Source: Saprospiraceae bacterium (lineage in GTDB: Bacteria; Bacteroidota; Bacteroidia; Chitinophagales; Saprospiraceae). Taken from it: 7,038 bases of DNA. Positions 6,994-7,038 of the stretch are shown here, one piece after another; the stretch's first letter is position 1, and the number at the start of each line of letters is the position of its first letter. A program made the position numbers and the translations under genes. The notes under the pieces were generated by a model that was not told the origin of the DNA, did not search any database, and saw only the letters and a list, made by a program, of their open reading frames with translations. The stretch spans positions 1-7,038 of the forward strand of contig JAGQXA010000060.1 in NCBI GenBank assembly GCA_020436865.1, in the 5' to 3' direction.

Positions 6994-7038
6994 ATGATCA
7001 ACTTCGAACGGCTAACCCACTTGCTCGGCGACGAAGCC
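6994..7038 (+). CDS. Start of an unidentified gene, truncated by the window end
   Basis: An ATG at 6994 opens a frame that continues without a stop to the last base, giving 15 residues, MINFERLTHLLGDEA. It follows a 204-base noncoding gap, and this is the only open frame there with a plausible start. A weak purine stretch (AGAG at 6987-6990) lies close upstream. The start vaguely resembles the N-terminus of bacterial class I fructose-bisphosphate aldolases (LLG-(D/E)-x-A pattern), but 15 residues are far too few to assign a function, so this is only a guess. Confidence 0.5.
   Translation, partial: MINFERLTHLLGDEA

Overview
The window looks like part of a GC-rich Bacteroidota chromosome, possibly from the Saprospiria/Lewinella side of the phylum. 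That placement is an inference from gene content: a large secreted Asp-box (VPS10/sortilin-like) beta-propeller protein, a periplasmic-propeller hybrid histidine kinase of the Reg_prop/Y_Y_Y type, and start codons without clear Shine-Dalgarno sequences. No gene here identifies a species.

Layout, left to right, with all genes on the + strand. Positions 1-2814 hold the 3' part of a propeller-protein gene whose 5' end, including the expected signal peptide, lies outside the window. Positions 2815-3204 are a 390-base intergenic region. It begins with a good intrinsic terminator hairpin and then carries four short palindromes with apices 28-29 bases apart, arranged almost mirror-symmetrically. A second hairpin closely related to the terminator stem follows, then an A-rich leader with a 10-bp tandem repeat, and finally a GC-rich hairpin ending just before the next start codon. 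Positions 3205-6789 encode a complete hybrid sensor kinase: signal peptide, about 13 propeller repeats, Y_Y_Y domain, one transmembrane helix, HisKA, HATPase and receiver. It lacks the AraC-type DNA-binding domain seen at the end of classical Bacteroides hybrid two-component systems. Positions 6790-6993 are a second, repeat-rich intergenic region with a GTTGGCA-like heptamer array, a 17-base near-repeat and a 16-bp tandem duplication. Positions 6994-7038 are the first 15 codons of another gene.

The terminator suggests that the propeller protein and the kinase are separate transcription units, so a functional link is possible but not shown. The two complete or near-complete genes belong to known families, and I see no clear new multi-gene system. 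The most unusual feature is the ordered palindrome cluster at 2830-3060, followed by the simple-repeat region after the kinase.
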